NCBI GenBank assembly: GCA_014584605.1
Contig: JACTMO010000083.1
Span: forward strand, 1 to 64,000
Length of the DNA: 64,000 bases
Source of the DNA: Bacteroidota bacterium
GTDB lineage: Bacteria; Bacteroidota; Bacteroidia; Flavobacteriales_F; PHOS-HE28
Direction: 5' to 3'
Part shown: in pieces, positions 9,952-19,264 of the stretch
Layout of the letters: every line of letters starts with the position of its first letter
How positions within the stretch are numbered: position 1 is the stretch's first letter
Notes under the pieces: generated by a model
Told to the model about the DNA's origin: nothing
The model's database searches: none
What the model saw: only the letters and a program-made list of their open reading frames with translations
Made by a program: the position numbers and the translations under genes

Positions 9952-11838
9952 GTGCTGCGAGGTCCCTTTCTGGTCCTGACGGTTCGCTTCCTGCTGCTGG
10001 TGGGGATGTACTCCCTGCTGCGCGGGCTTTTCGTGCGGTTCAACGCGGCGGCCTTCGGCGCGGTGGCGGCTCCGGCGTACTGGGGCGGCATCCGGTTCGA
10101 CCTCTGCGCGCTGGCCTGGCTGAACGCCTTGTGGGTGCTGTTGAGCCTTGCGGTGCCCCGGCCCCGCGGCTCCTGGCGCGCCGTGCTCACCGGGCTGTAC
10201 CTGGGCGTGAACGGCCTGGCGCTCTTCTTCGCCTGCGTGGACCTGGAGTACTACAAGTTCAGCCTGAAGCGCAGCACGGCGGACTTCCTGGACATCCTGA
10301 CCGCGGGCAGCGACACCGCCAACCTGGCCCCGGCCTTCGCCCGCGACTACTGGTACATCGTGCTGCTGTACGCGGGCCTGCTGGCGTTGCTGGTCGTGGC
10401 CCACCGCCGGGCCGCCCGGCTGGACGACGGGGCTCCGCTCCGCACCGGGCGCCGGGTCCTCGGGGCCGTGCTCACCCTCGCGGCCCTGGTGGTGGCCACG
10501 CGCGGCGGGCTGCAGCTCATCCCCTTGCAGGTGATCGATGCCGCGCGCTACGCCCCGGCCGCGCAGGTGCCCGTGGTGCTCAACACCCCCTTCACCCTGC
10601 TGACGACCCTGGGCAAGCCCACGGTGAAGGAACGCCACTACATGGCGCCCGAACAGGCCGATGTGCTGTGGCCGGTGGTGCATCGCTTCGATGCGCCGCC
10701 CGATCCAACGGTGCGGATCCCGGAGCGGCCCAATGTGGTGGTGATCGTGCTCGAGAGCTTCAGTGCCGCGTACAGTGCACGGCTCACCGGCGGACCGGGG
10801 TACATGCCCTTCCTGGACGAGCTGATGGGCCAGAGCCTGAACATGACCCATGCCTACGCCAACGGCCGGCGCAGCATCGACGGCATTCCCGCCGTGCTCG
10901 CCTCCATGCCCGAGCTGATGGACGAGGCCTTCATCACCTCGCGCTACGCCCAGCAGCCTTTCACGTCCCTGGCCGGTGTGCTGGCGGCCCAGGGCTACAG
11001 TACCAGCTTCTTCCACGGGGGCAGGAACGGCACCATGGGTTTCGACGGGTTCGCGCGCAGCGCGGGGTTCCAGCGCTACGTCGGCCGCGATGAATACCCC
11101 GTGCAGGGGCATTACGATGGGCACTGGGGCGTCTGGGACGCGCCCTTCCTACAGTTCTTCGCCGAGGAGCTCGGCCGGGAGCGCCAGCCGTTCATGAGCT
11201 GTGTGTTCACCCTCAGCAGCCACCATCCGTACGAACTGCCGGCCGACCTCGCCGCACAGTTCAGCGGGGGCACGCACAAGATCCACCCGGTGCTGCGCTA
11301 CACGGACGAGGCCCTGCGCCGCTTCTTCGACCGGGCGCGCACCCAGCCTTGGTTCGCCAACACCCTGTTCGTGATCACGGCGGACCACACGGCGGATCTG
11401 GAGCGCAACGGCCAGCAGTACAGCAAGGCCATCGACTACTGGGTCCCGCTGCTCTTCCACATGCCCGCGCACCTGCCGGCGCGTGATCAGCACCGCGTGA
11501 CGCAGCACATCGACATCCTGCCCACGGTGCTGGACCTCATCGGACATCGCGAGCCCTTCTTCAGCTTCGGCCACAGCGCCCTGCGCCCGTCCAGCCCGCC
11601 CTATGCCGTGATGGCCAGCAACCAGGTGTTCCATGCCGTGGGCGACCGCTTCGCCATCCACTTCGACGGGGAGCGCCTGCTCGGGGTGGACCAGCTCGGG
11701 CCGGACAGCACGGGCCCCTCCGGCGAACCACGCGACCTGGTGGCGTACGACATGCTCACCCGCCTGCAGGCGGTGGTGCAGCAGTTCAACGGCCACCTGC
11801 TGCACAACACGCTGACCGTACCCCGGGAGGGCCCATGA
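9952..11838 (+). CDS. LTA synthase family / sulfatase-like membrane protein
   Basis: N-terminal TM helices; NVVVIVLESFSAAYSARLTGG, FFHGGRNGTMGFDGFARSAGF, SSHHPYELP, ITADHTAD. Confidence 0.9.
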   Translation: MLRGPFLVLTVRFLLLVGMYSLLRGLFVRFNAAAFGAVAAPAYWGGIRFDLCALAWLNALWVLLSLAVPRPRGSWRAVLTGLYLGVNGLALFFACVDLEYYKFSLKRSTADFLDILTAGSDTANLAPAFARDYWYIVLLYAGLLALLVVAHRRAARLDDGAPLRTGRRVLGAVLTLAALVVATRGGLQLIPLQVIDAARYAPAAQVPVVLNTPFTLLTTLGKPTVKERHYMAPEQADVLWPVVHRFDAPPDPTVRIPERPNVVVIVLESFSAAYSARLTGGPGYMPFLDELMGQSLNMTHAYANGRRSIDGIPAVLASMPELMDEAFITSRYAQQPFTSLAGVLAAQGYSTSFFHGGRNGTMGFDGFARSAGFQRYVGRDEYPVQGHYDGHWGVWDAPFLQFFAEELGRERQPFMSCVFTLSSHHPYELPADLAAQFSGGTHKIHPVLRYTDEALRRFFDRARTQPWFANTLFVITADHTADLERNGQQYSKAIDYWVPLLFHMPAHLPARDQHRVTQHIDILPTVLDLIGHREPFFSFGHSALRPSSPPYAVMASNQVFHAVGDRFAIHFDGERLLGVDQLGPDSTGPSGEPRDLVAYDMLTRLQAVVQQFNGHLLHNTLTVPREGP

Positions 11839-12698
11839 GAGCGTGGCTGCTGTTGAACCCGCGCGCCGGCAGGAGGCGCGCGCCCACGGTGCGACAGGCC
11901 GCCGAACGCATCGCGGCGGAGCTGGGCTGGGCCCTGGAGGTCCGGATGATCGACGGGCCCGGCGAAGGCACCGTGCTGGCGCGGGAGGCGGTGCAGCAGG
12001 GTGCGGAACGCGTGCTGGCCGTGGGGGGCGACGGCACCTTGAACGCGGTGGCCGGAGGCCTGGTGGGCACCAAGGTGGCGCTCGGCGTGGTGGCCATGGG
12101 CAGCGGCAACGGTTATGCGCGCTCGCTGGGCCTGCCGCTGCGACCCGAGGCCGCCGTGCGCCGGGCCCTCAGCGGCTCGCCCGCATTGATGGACATCTGC
12201 CGCCTGAACGACAGGCTCTTCCTGGGCACCGCCGGCATCGGCTTCGACGCTCGTGTAGCCTGGGCGTTCGACCGGAGCGCCGGGCGCGGCATGTCGGGCT
12301 ATGCCCGGATCATCCTCAAGGAGGTCCTGAGCGCCCCGCCCATGCGCGTGGTGGTGAAGGCGAACCAGGAGACCACCGAGCACCGGGTGCTGATGATGGT
12401 GTTCTGCAACACGCGCGAGTTCGGCAACGGCGCGATCATCAGCCCGGGCTCCGCACCGGACGATGGGCTGGCGGAACTTCAGCTCGTGCGCAAGCCCCCG
12501 CTCCTGCCGCTGCTCAAGGCCTTCTACGACGTGTACACCGGTCGTGCGGACCGGAACCGGAACGTCCGCACCATCATCGGCCGCGAAGCCCTGGTCCACC
12601 AGGAAGGCACGCTGGCCCACCTCGATGGCGAACCCGTGGAGATCGGCCACGAGGTGCGCTTCAAGCTGGAACCAAGGCGGCTGTGGGTGGTGCGGTAA
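11835..12698 (+). CDS. diacylglycerol kinase family lipid kinase
   Basis: LLNPRAGRRR, AVGGDGTLNAVAGGLVGTKVALGVVAMGSGNGYARSLG. Confidence 0.92.
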   Translation: MRAWLLLNPRAGRRRAPTVRQAAERIAAELGWALEVRMIDGPGEGTVLAREAVQQGAERVLAVGGDGTLNAVAGGLVGTKVALGVVAMGSGNGYARSLGLPLRPEAAVRRALSGSPALMDICRLNDRLFLGTAGIGFDARVAWAFDRSAGRGMSGYARIILKEVLSAPPMRVVVKANQETTEHRVLMMVFCNTREFGNGAIISPGSAPDDGLAELQLVRKPPLLPLLKAFYDVYTGRADRNRNVRTIIGREALVHQEGTLAHLDGEPVEIGHEVRFKLEPRRLWVVR

Positions 12699-12801
12699 CG
12701 CTCCGGAGGCCCGGCGACCACTCGGCGGAGCCGAAGCATCGGCAACAAGCCGGCCGAGCCTCCTGAACCGTGGGGGCGGCGATGGACGACGGCGGATCGA
12801 G

Positions 12802-15153
12802 CTATCGCCCCTTCAGCTCCCCACCCGTCATCCTGTTCCGTTCCTCCTGCATGGGGTTGGGCATGCGCCACTCGCGTTCCTTGAAGACATCGAAGCGGGT
12901 GGGTACCATCTTCGGCGGCCAGCTGTTGTTGTTGAGGTCGCAGTCGGCGGTCTCCAGAAAGGGATCGAGCGTCACGGCCTTCACCTCCTTGCGCTTCACG
13001 AAGACCTTGGCGACCTCGTCGCTGGTCTTCCACAGCTCGGCGGGGATGCGTTCCACCTCGGTGGTACCGTCGGCGTAGGTCCACTCCAGGATCACCGGCA
13101 TCACCAGACCGCCGACGTTCTTCAGGGCAAGTTCGTACAGATGCAGGTCCTGGCCCAGCATGGCCCGTTCCTCGGCGGTGAGGCCCGCCTCCCACTTCGC
13201 ATGGGCCTCGCGCTCGCGCTCGGTGGCCTTCAGCGGGTCATAGCGGTTGTAGAAGTCGCGCGTGGTGCTGTCGCGGTCCACCACGAAATCCAGCTTCGCC
13301 TCCATGTTGCGCTGGCGGCTGAGGTCCACGGGCTCTGCGGCCTTGTCCATGCGCTTCAGGTTCTTGGCGGCCACTGGATCGTGCGGGTCCATGCGCTTGT
13401 ACTTCAGCCCGGTGATGGCGATGTCCACGTGGTCGGTCGTGTAGAACCAACCGCGCCAGAACCAGTCAAGGTCCACCCCGCTGGCGTCCTCCATGCTGCG
13501 AAAGAAGTCGGCCGGGGTGGGGTGCTTGAACTTCCAGCGCTCGCAATAGGTCTTGAAGGCGTGGTCGAAGAGCTCCCGACCCATCACCGTTTCGCGCAGG
13601 ATGTTGAGCGCCGTGCAGGGCTTGCCGTAGGCGTTGTTGCCGAACTGCGTGATGCTCTCGCTGTTGGTCATGATGGGCTCGATGCGCGCCTTCACCTTGT
13701 CGGGGGCGGCACCGGGGTCGCCCTTCATGTAATCGACGATGTTGCGGGGCTTGCCGCGCCAGCTGGGGTAGTCCTTGTCCCACGCCTGCTCGGTGAGGTA
13801 CTGCACGAAGGTGTTCAGGCCCTCGTCCATCCAGGTCCACTGCCGCTCGTCGGAGTTGATGATCATCGGGAAGAAGTTGTGGCCCACCTCGTGGATGATC
13901 ACGCCGATCATGCCGTACTTGGTGCGTTCGCTGTAGGTGCCGTCCTTCTCGGGCCGCCCGCCGTTGAAGCAGATCATGGGGTACTCCATGCCGATGCGGT
14001 CGGTGTGCACGCTGATGGCCACCGGATAGGTGTAGTCGATGGTGTGCTTGCTGTAGGTCTTGATGGTGTGCGCCACCACCTTGGTGCTGTACTGCTCCCA
14101 CAGCGGATTGCCCTCCTTGGGGTAGAAGCTCATGCAGAGCACATTGTTCTTCCCGACGGGCTGGTTCATGCCGTCCCAGATGAACTTGCGGCTGCTGGCG
14201 AAGGCCACGTCGCGCACGTTCCGGGCCTTGAATACCCAGGTCTTCCTGCCGGTGGCCTTGTTCTTCTCGGCCTCGGCGGCCTCGGCGGGCGTCACGACCA
14301 TCACGGGACTGTCGGCCTTGCGGGCCCTGGCGAGGCGTTCGCGTTGCGAGGCGGTGAGCACCTCGCTCTCGTTCTGCAGGGTGCCGGTGGCCCCCACGAT
14401 GTGGTCGCTGGGCACGGTGATGCTGAGGGTGTAGTCCCCGAAGTCGAGGGTGAACTCGCCCTGGCCGAGGAACTGCTTGTGCATCCAGCCGCTGTAGTCC
14501 ATGTAGGCGCACATGCGCGGGTAGAACTGCGCGATGGTGTAGAGGTAGTTGTCCTCTGCGGGGAAATACTCGTAGCCGCTGCGGCCGCCCACCTTGTCGC
14601 GGTCGTTGATGGGGAACCACCAGGCCACCTTGAAGCTGAAGACCGCGTCGGGGGCCAGGGGTTTGGGCAGGTCGATGCGCATCATCGTCCTGTTGATGGT
14701 GTACTTCAGCTTGACGCCGGCCGCATCGGTCACACTGGTGATGCGGAAGCCGCCGTCGAAGGGCTGGGTCCAGCGTTCCAGTGTTTTCAGGCTCACGCTG
14801 TCGCCGATGGTGCCGGTGCGGATCAGGCTGGCATCGCTCCCGGGTTCGAAGATGTTCTGATCGAGCTGCAACCAGAGGTATTCGAGTTTGTCGGGGCTCA
14901 GGTTGTGGTAGGTGATGGTCTCGCTGCCGGTGAGCTTCTGCGTGGCATCGTCGATCTCGACCTTGATGTCGTAGTCGGCCTTCATCTGCCAATAGGCGTG
15001 GCCGGGGGCTCCACTGGCGGTGCGCTGCTCGTTGGGCGTGGGCAGTTCCTGGTCGAGCTGGCGGAACTTGTCGCGGCCGTACCGGGGGGAGTCCTGGGCC
15101 ATGCTCGCTGTAGCGAGGAGCGTGCAAAGGGTGAGGGCGTACGAACGAAGCAT
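12802..15153 (-). CDS. M1 family metallopeptidase
   Basis: GMEYPMICFNGG, HEVGHNFFPMIINSDERQWTWMDEGLNTF (HEXXH). Confidence 0.93.
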   Translation of the reverse strand: MLRSYALTLCTLLATASMAQDSPRYGRDKFRQLDQELPTPNEQRTASGAPGHAYWQMKADYDIKVEIDDATQKLTGSETITYHNLSPDKLEYLWLQLDQNIFEPGSDASLIRTGTIGDSVSLKTLERWTQPFDGGFRITSVTDAAGVKLKYTINRTMMRIDLPKPLAPDAVFSFKVAWWFPINDRDKVGGRSGYEYFPAEDNYLYTIAQFYPRMCAYMDYSGWMHKQFLGQGEFTLDFGDYTLSITVPSDHIVGATGTLQNESEVLTASQRERLARARKADSPVMVVTPAEAAEAEKNKATGRKTWVFKARNVRDVAFASSRKFIWDGMNQPVGKNNVLCMSFYPKEGNPLWEQYSTKVVAHTIKTYSKHTIDYTYPVAISVHTDRIGMEYPMICFNGGRPEKDGTYSERTKYGMIGVIIHEVGHNFFPMIINSDERQWTWMDEGLNTFVQYLTEQAWDKDYPSWRGKPRNIVDYMKGDPGAAPDKVKARIEPIMTNSESITQFGNNAYGKPCTALNILRETVMGRELFDHAFKTYCERWKFKHPTPADFFRSMEDASGVDLDWFWRGWFYTTDHVDIAITGLKYKRMDPHDPVAAKNLKRMDKAAEPVDLSRQRNMEAKLDFVVDRDSTTRDFYNRYDPLKATEREREAHAKWEAGLTAEERAMLGQDLHLYELALKNVGGLVMPVILEWTYADGTTEVERIPAELWKTSDEVAKVFVKRKEVKAVTLDPFLETADCDLNNNSWPPKMVPTRFDVFKEREWRMPNPMQEERNRMTGGELKGR

Positions 15154-15189
15154 GTGTGCGAAAGTAGTGGGCCTCGGGCTGAGGGCTGT

Positions 15190-15264
15190 GGGCCTTGGGC
15201 TGCGGGCTATTTGCTTCCATCGCAGTAAAGCACGAACCAGCTCGTGGCCCGCAGCCCAAGGCCC
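15190..15264. repeat. perfect 18-bp inverted repeat with 39-nt spacer between divergent genes
   Basis: GGGCCTTGGGCTGCGGGC (15190-15207) and GCCCGCAGCCCAAGGCCC (15247-15264); left arm preceded by related GGGCY-rich units. Confidence 0.9.
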
Positions 15265-15290
15265 GCAGCCATCCTCATCTTTGTACTGGC

Positions 15291-15770
15291 ATGAAAGCCT
15301 TCCTCCTCGCACTTCTGCTCTTCGGCTCCCTGGCGGCCCACGACTTCTTCGTCTCGATCCTCACCATCCGTCACACCCCGGCCACGCAGACGCTCGACCT
15401 CACCTGGCGCATCACCGCGCACGACATCGAGCATACGTTGGAGGACGTGGCCCTGCTGAAGCTCGGGTCGGACCGGGAGCATCCGAAGGCGGACAGCATC
15501 CTCAACGCCTACTTCGAGCGCCACCTGGTGCTGATGCAGGAGAAGCAGCTCCACTGGAGATGGATCGGCAAAGAGCTGGACGGCGAGACGCTGTACTGTT
15601 ACCTGCAGGTGGACAGCATCGCCACCCCGAACGACCTGCTGGTGCGCAACACCCTGCTGCAGGACCTCTTTTACGAACAGCAGAACCTGGTGCATGTGGA
15701 GGGCGCGGGGCTGCCGACGCGGTCGCACACGTTCGTGCATGGGTCCGGGCCGCACACCTTCGTGTGGTGA
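15291..15770 (+). CDS. DUF6702-like secreted protein
   Basis: Signal peptide MKAFLLALLLFGSLAAHDFFVSILTI; pattern typical of the small partner of M1 peptidases in Bacteroidota. Confidence 0.65.
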   Translation: MKAFLLALLLFGSLAAHDFFVSILTIRHTPATQTLDLTWRITAHDIEHTLEDVALLKLGSDREHPKADSILNAYFERHLVLMQEKQLHWRWIGKELDGETLYCYLQVDSIATPNDLLVRNTLLQDLFYEQQNLVHVEGAGLPTRSHTFVHGSGPHTFVW

Positions 15771-15775
15771 TCACG

Positions 15776-16549
15776 ATGCGCTGGTCCTGCACCCCGGTCA
15801 TCGCGGCCCTGGCCATGCTGGCCTGCGGTCCGGGCCGGCCGGAGGATCCGCGAGGCGGACCGTCGCCCGGAGCGGACAGCGTCCGTGCCATGGTGCCGGT
15901 GCCCCATAGCACCCTGGCCGACACCGCGGGCATGGCGGCGGACCTGCGCCTCATCGAGCGCAAGCTGGGGCCCTTGGCGCCGGGCGTCCGCGACCACCTG
16001 GTGGCCGTGGAGGTCCGCTATTTCTCCTTCGCCGACAGCACCTGCACCGCAGTGGACCGCCGGACGCTGCGGAGCGGCGTGCTGGTGGTTCATGCCTGCA
16101 TCGCCGGGGAGGTGCGGGAGATCTTCGAGGCGATGCAGCGGGACACCTTCCCCGTGGCCCGGGTGGTGCCGATCAACCGCTACGGCCTCAATGCCGACAG
16201 CACCGGCTGGAACGATGCCGCCTCCATGGCCGACAACAACACGAGCGGCTTCAACTACCGGCGCAAGCCTGGTTCCACGGAGCTTTCCGAGCATACGCGG
16301 GGCGTCGCCATCGATATCAACCCGCGCCAGAACCCCTGGGTGAGGCAGGGTCCGCACGGCATCGAGGTCCAGCCTCCGGATGGTCGGTACGTTCCGGGTC
16401 GGCCGGGAACGCTCGACCGCGCCAACACCGCGCGCTACCTCCCGCGAACGGGATGGACCTGGGGCGGTCACTGGCCCCGCCCGCAGGATCATCAGCACAT
16501 TGAAAAGAGCGGCGGGACCTGCGCCACCCTGGCGGACGGCATGCGCTGA
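15776..16549 (+). CDS. M15 family D-Ala-D-Ala carboxypeptidase-like lipoprotein
   Basis: LAMLACG lipobox; SEHTRGVAIDINPRQNPW and WGGHWPRPQDHQHIE zinc-binding motifs. Confidence 0.85.
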   Translation: MRWSCTPVIAALAMLACGPGRPEDPRGGPSPGADSVRAMVPVPHSTLADTAGMAADLRLIERKLGPLAPGVRDHLVAVEVRYFSFADSTCTAVDRRTLRSGVLVVHACIAGEVREIFEAMQRDTFPVARVVPINRYGLNADSTGWNDAASMADNNTSGFNYRRKPGSTELSEHTRGVAIDINPRQNPWVRQGPHGIEVQPPDGRYVPGRPGTLDRANTARYLPRTGWTWGGHWPRPQDHQHIEKSGGTCATLADGMR

Positions 16550-16723
16550 CGCTCCGCGCGGCGCCGCATCATTCAACGCCCCGGCCCTTCCTGTCACGGC
16601 CTGTTCACGCGCGCAGGGAGGCCCGCAGGCCACTGCACAGGACCCAGACGTGTTCGGGAGCGGAGGGTTCCGGGCAATACATGACACATATCATAAAATG
16701 CGCCCCGAGCGCTCCCTACCCTT

Positions 16724-16749
16724 GCACTGTTCCCCTCCAAGCACAGTGA
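16724..16749. promoter_or_regulatory. candidate operator copy 1 (dyad CACTGT-N12-ACAGTG)
   Basis: GCACTGTTCCCCTCCAAGCACAGTGA; 21/26 identical to 17162-17187; abuts a TACCCTTG box (16717-16724). Confidence 0.65.
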
Positions 16750-17108
16750 TGTCCCGGAAGAAGAACTACGCGCTCAAGCTGCGCATCTGGATCGAGGAGG
16801 ACCAGGGACCCTTCCTGGGCATCGGCAGGGTGACCTTACTGAACAAGATCCGCGAGACGGGTTCGATCACCAACGCGGCCAAAGCGATCAAAATGTCCTA
16901 CCGCAGCGCGTGGCAACTGGTGGAGGACATGAACCTGCGATCGGACCTGCCCCTGGTGGAGAAGATCCACGGCGGGCCCACCGGCAGCGGCGCGGTGCTC
17001 ACACCGGAAGGCGAACGGCTGGTGAAGGCGTTCGAGAAGGTCCAGGAGGAGATCCGTGCCCATGCGCGGAAGAAGATCCGCACCCTCTTCCCCAAGCAGA
17101 AGAGTTGA
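16749..17108 (+). CDS. ModE N-terminal-type winged-helix regulator
   Basis: GRVTLLNKIRETGSITNAAKAIKMSYRSAWQLVEDMN...GGPTGSGAVLTPEGERLVKAFEKVQEE; no C-terminal molybdate-binding (Mop) domain. Confidence 0.88.
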   Translation: MSRKKNYALKLRIWIEEDQGPFLGIGRVTLLNKIRETGSITNAAKAIKMSYRSAWQLVEDMNLRSDLPLVEKIHGGPTGSGAVLTPEGERLVKAFEKVQEEIRAHARKKIRTLFPKQKS

Positions 17109-17161
17109 CCCCGACCTGACCGGATGCACGGCCCGACAACACCAGCGACGATCCCGCAAAA

Positions 17162-17187
17162 GCACTATTCCTTTCCGAACACAGTGA
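17162..17187. promoter_or_regulatory. candidate operator copy 2 (dyad CACTAT-N12-ACAGTG)
   Basis: GCACTATTCCTTTCCGAACACAGTGA, 10 nt before the receptor ATG. Confidence 0.65.
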
Positions 17188-17197
17188 CCTCCACCCC

Positions 17198-19225
17198 ATG
17201 GACCACCGGACCGCCCCTACCTGCCTGATCGCCGTTCTGGCCTTGCTGGCCCATACGGTCTCCGCCCAATCGTCGGACACGTTGAAGCGGGCCGCTCCGC
17301 CCTCCCTGTCCGACCGGGTGTTCCAGCTCGGGGAGATCACCGTGCGGCCCGCCGGTGACAACGGGGCCGGCAGCCGGGTGGGCCGTAACGACATGGAGGC
17401 CCACAACACGGTGGATGTGCCCCGTGCGCTGGACCTGCTGCCGGGCGTCAGCGCCACCGCCGCCGGCCGGCGCAACGAGTCCATGGTGTCCGTGCGCGGT
17501 TTCGACCTGCGCGCCGTGCCCGTGTACATCGACGGCATTCCGGTGTACGTGCCCTACGACGGCTATGTGGACCTCGGGCGCTTCACCACCTTCGACCTGG
17601 CCACGATCGATGTGTCCAAGGGCTTCTCCTCGCTGCTGCTCGGGCCCAACGCGCTCGGCGGTGCCATCAACCTGGTGTCGCGCAAGCCCGTGGACACCCT
17701 GGAATGGGAAGGCGCGCTGGGCATGATCAACACCAACGGATATCGGGGGAGCGTGAACCTCGGCTCGCGGTTCAGGCAGTTCTACGTCCAGGGCGGCTAC
17801 GGCTACCTGCACCGCGACGCCTATCCCCTCTCGGACCGTTTCCAGCCCCATGCCCACGAGGACGGCGGCATGCGCCAGAACTCCTATCGCACGGACCGCA
17901 AGGTGAACCTGAAGGTGGGCTGGATGCCCCGGGAGGGCCAGGAGTACGTGCTGGGCTTCATCGACCAACATGGCGAAAAGGGCAATCCGGTGTATGCGGG
18001 GGACGATCCGCTCAACTCCATGCGCACCAAGCCCCGGTACTGGCAATGGCCCTACTGGGACAAGACCACCTACTATTTCCTTTCCAACTCCGGGCTGAAC
18101 GGCAAGAACCGGTTGAAGGCCCGTATCTACTACGACGTGTTCCGCAACTCGGTGGCCAGCTTCGACGACTCCACCTACACCACCATGAAGAAGCCGTACG
18201 CCTTCCAGAGCTGGTACAACGACTACACCTACGGGGCCGGGCTGGAGTACGGCACCACCCTGATCCCGCGGAACGAGCTGAAGCTCTCGGCCCAGTACAA
18301 GCGCGACGTGCACCGGGAGAACGATGTGGACGAGCCGGTACGCACCTTCGAGGACGTGACCATGAACCTCGCGCTGGAGGACCGCTGGCAGATCGGCGAA
18401 CGGCTGTTGCTGGTCCCCGGCATCAGCTTCAGTTCCCGGGAGAACGTGACGGCGCAGGACTTCAACAGCTCCACCAACGTCATCTCCGATTTCGCCTCCG
18501 CAGGGCCCAGCACCGCGCTCAACTACCAGGTCGGCGCGTTCTACAGCTTCAACGAACGGCACCGCATCAGCGCCACGGCCTCCCGAAAGACGCGCTTCGC
18601 CACCATCAAGGACCGTTACTCCTACCGCATGGGCACGGCCATCCCCAACCCGGAGCTGGGCCCCGAGACCTCGGACAACTTCGACCTCACCTGGCGCAGC
18701 GTGCTCTTCGGCAAGCTCCTCCTGCAGCCGTCGGCCTTCCTCTCGCGCATCAGCGATGCCATCATCAGTGTGTCCAATGTGGAGCCCGGCCGTTCGCAGA
18801 TGCAGAACACCGGGCGGGCGCAGTTCCACGGCGTGGAGATGCTGGTGCAGTACGACATCCGTCCGGACCTGTCCTTCGCCGCCAACTACACCTACATCGA
18901 GCGGCGCAACCTCACCGACCCGGACATCCTCTTCACCGATGTGCCCTGGACCAAGCTGTTCGGCTCGGTGCAGTACAGGCCGATCGAGCGCCTGCTGCTG
19001 GTGGTGGACGCCCAGTACTGCTCCCAGCGCTTCAGCACCAGCTACGGCACCCATGCACCCGCGTTCTCGCTGCTCAACGCCATGGCCTCCGTGAAGGTGT
19101 GGAAGCACGCGGACATCGACGTGGGCATGAACAACATCCTGGATGTGAACTACATGCTGGTGGAGGGCTATCCCGAGGAAGGCAGGAACTTCTTCGTCAC
19201 CCTGCGCGTGCACGGCAACCGCTGA
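17198..19225 (+). CDS. TonB-dependent receptor
   Basis: Plug domain (DLLPGVSATAAGRRNESMVSVRGFDLRAVPVYIDGIPVYVP) and beta-barrel to terminal aromatic strand (NFFVTLRVHGNR). Confidence 0.93.
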   Translation: MDHRTAPTCLIAVLALLAHTVSAQSSDTLKRAAPPSLSDRVFQLGEITVRPAGDNGAGSRVGRNDMEAHNTVDVPRALDLLPGVSATAAGRRNESMVSVRGFDLRAVPVYIDGIPVYVPYDGYVDLGRFTTFDLATIDVSKGFSSLLLGPNALGGAINLVSRKPVDTLEWEGALGMINTNGYRGSVNLGSRFRQFYVQGGYGYLHRDAYPLSDRFQPHAHEDGGMRQNSYRTDRKVNLKVGWMPREGQEYVLGFIDQHGEKGNPVYAGDDPLNSMRTKPRYWQWPYWDKTTYYFLSNSGLNGKNRLKARIYYDVFRNSVASFDDSTYTTMKKPYAFQSWYNDYTYGAGLEYGTTLIPRNELKLSAQYKRDVHRENDVDEPVRTFEDVTMNLALEDRWQIGERLLLVPGISFSSRENVTAQDFNSSTNVISDFASAGPSTALNYQVGAFYSFNERHRISATASRKTRFATIKDRYSYRMGTAIPNPELGPETSDNFDLTWRSVLFGKLLLQPSAFLSRISDAIISVSNVEPGRSQMQNTGRAQFHGVEMLVQYDIRPDLSFAANYTYIERRNLTDPDILFTDVPWTKLFGSVQYRPIERLLLVVDAQYCSQRFSTSYGTHAPAFSLLNAMASVKVWKHADIDVGMNNILDVNYMLVEGYPEEGRNFFVTLRVHGNR

Positions 19226-19264
19226 CCGGCCACCACCGGCGAACCGATACACCAAACCAACCCC

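Noticed and set aside
8238-11093. 951-aa plus-strand ORF antisense to the E1 dehydrogenase
   Set aside because: Composition artefact of high-GC codon usage; the minus-strand E1 motifs are unambiguous.
12463-15228. 921-aa plus-strand ORF antisense to the M1 peptidase
   Set aside because: Mirror ORF; HEXXH and GMEYP motifs establish the minus-strand gene.
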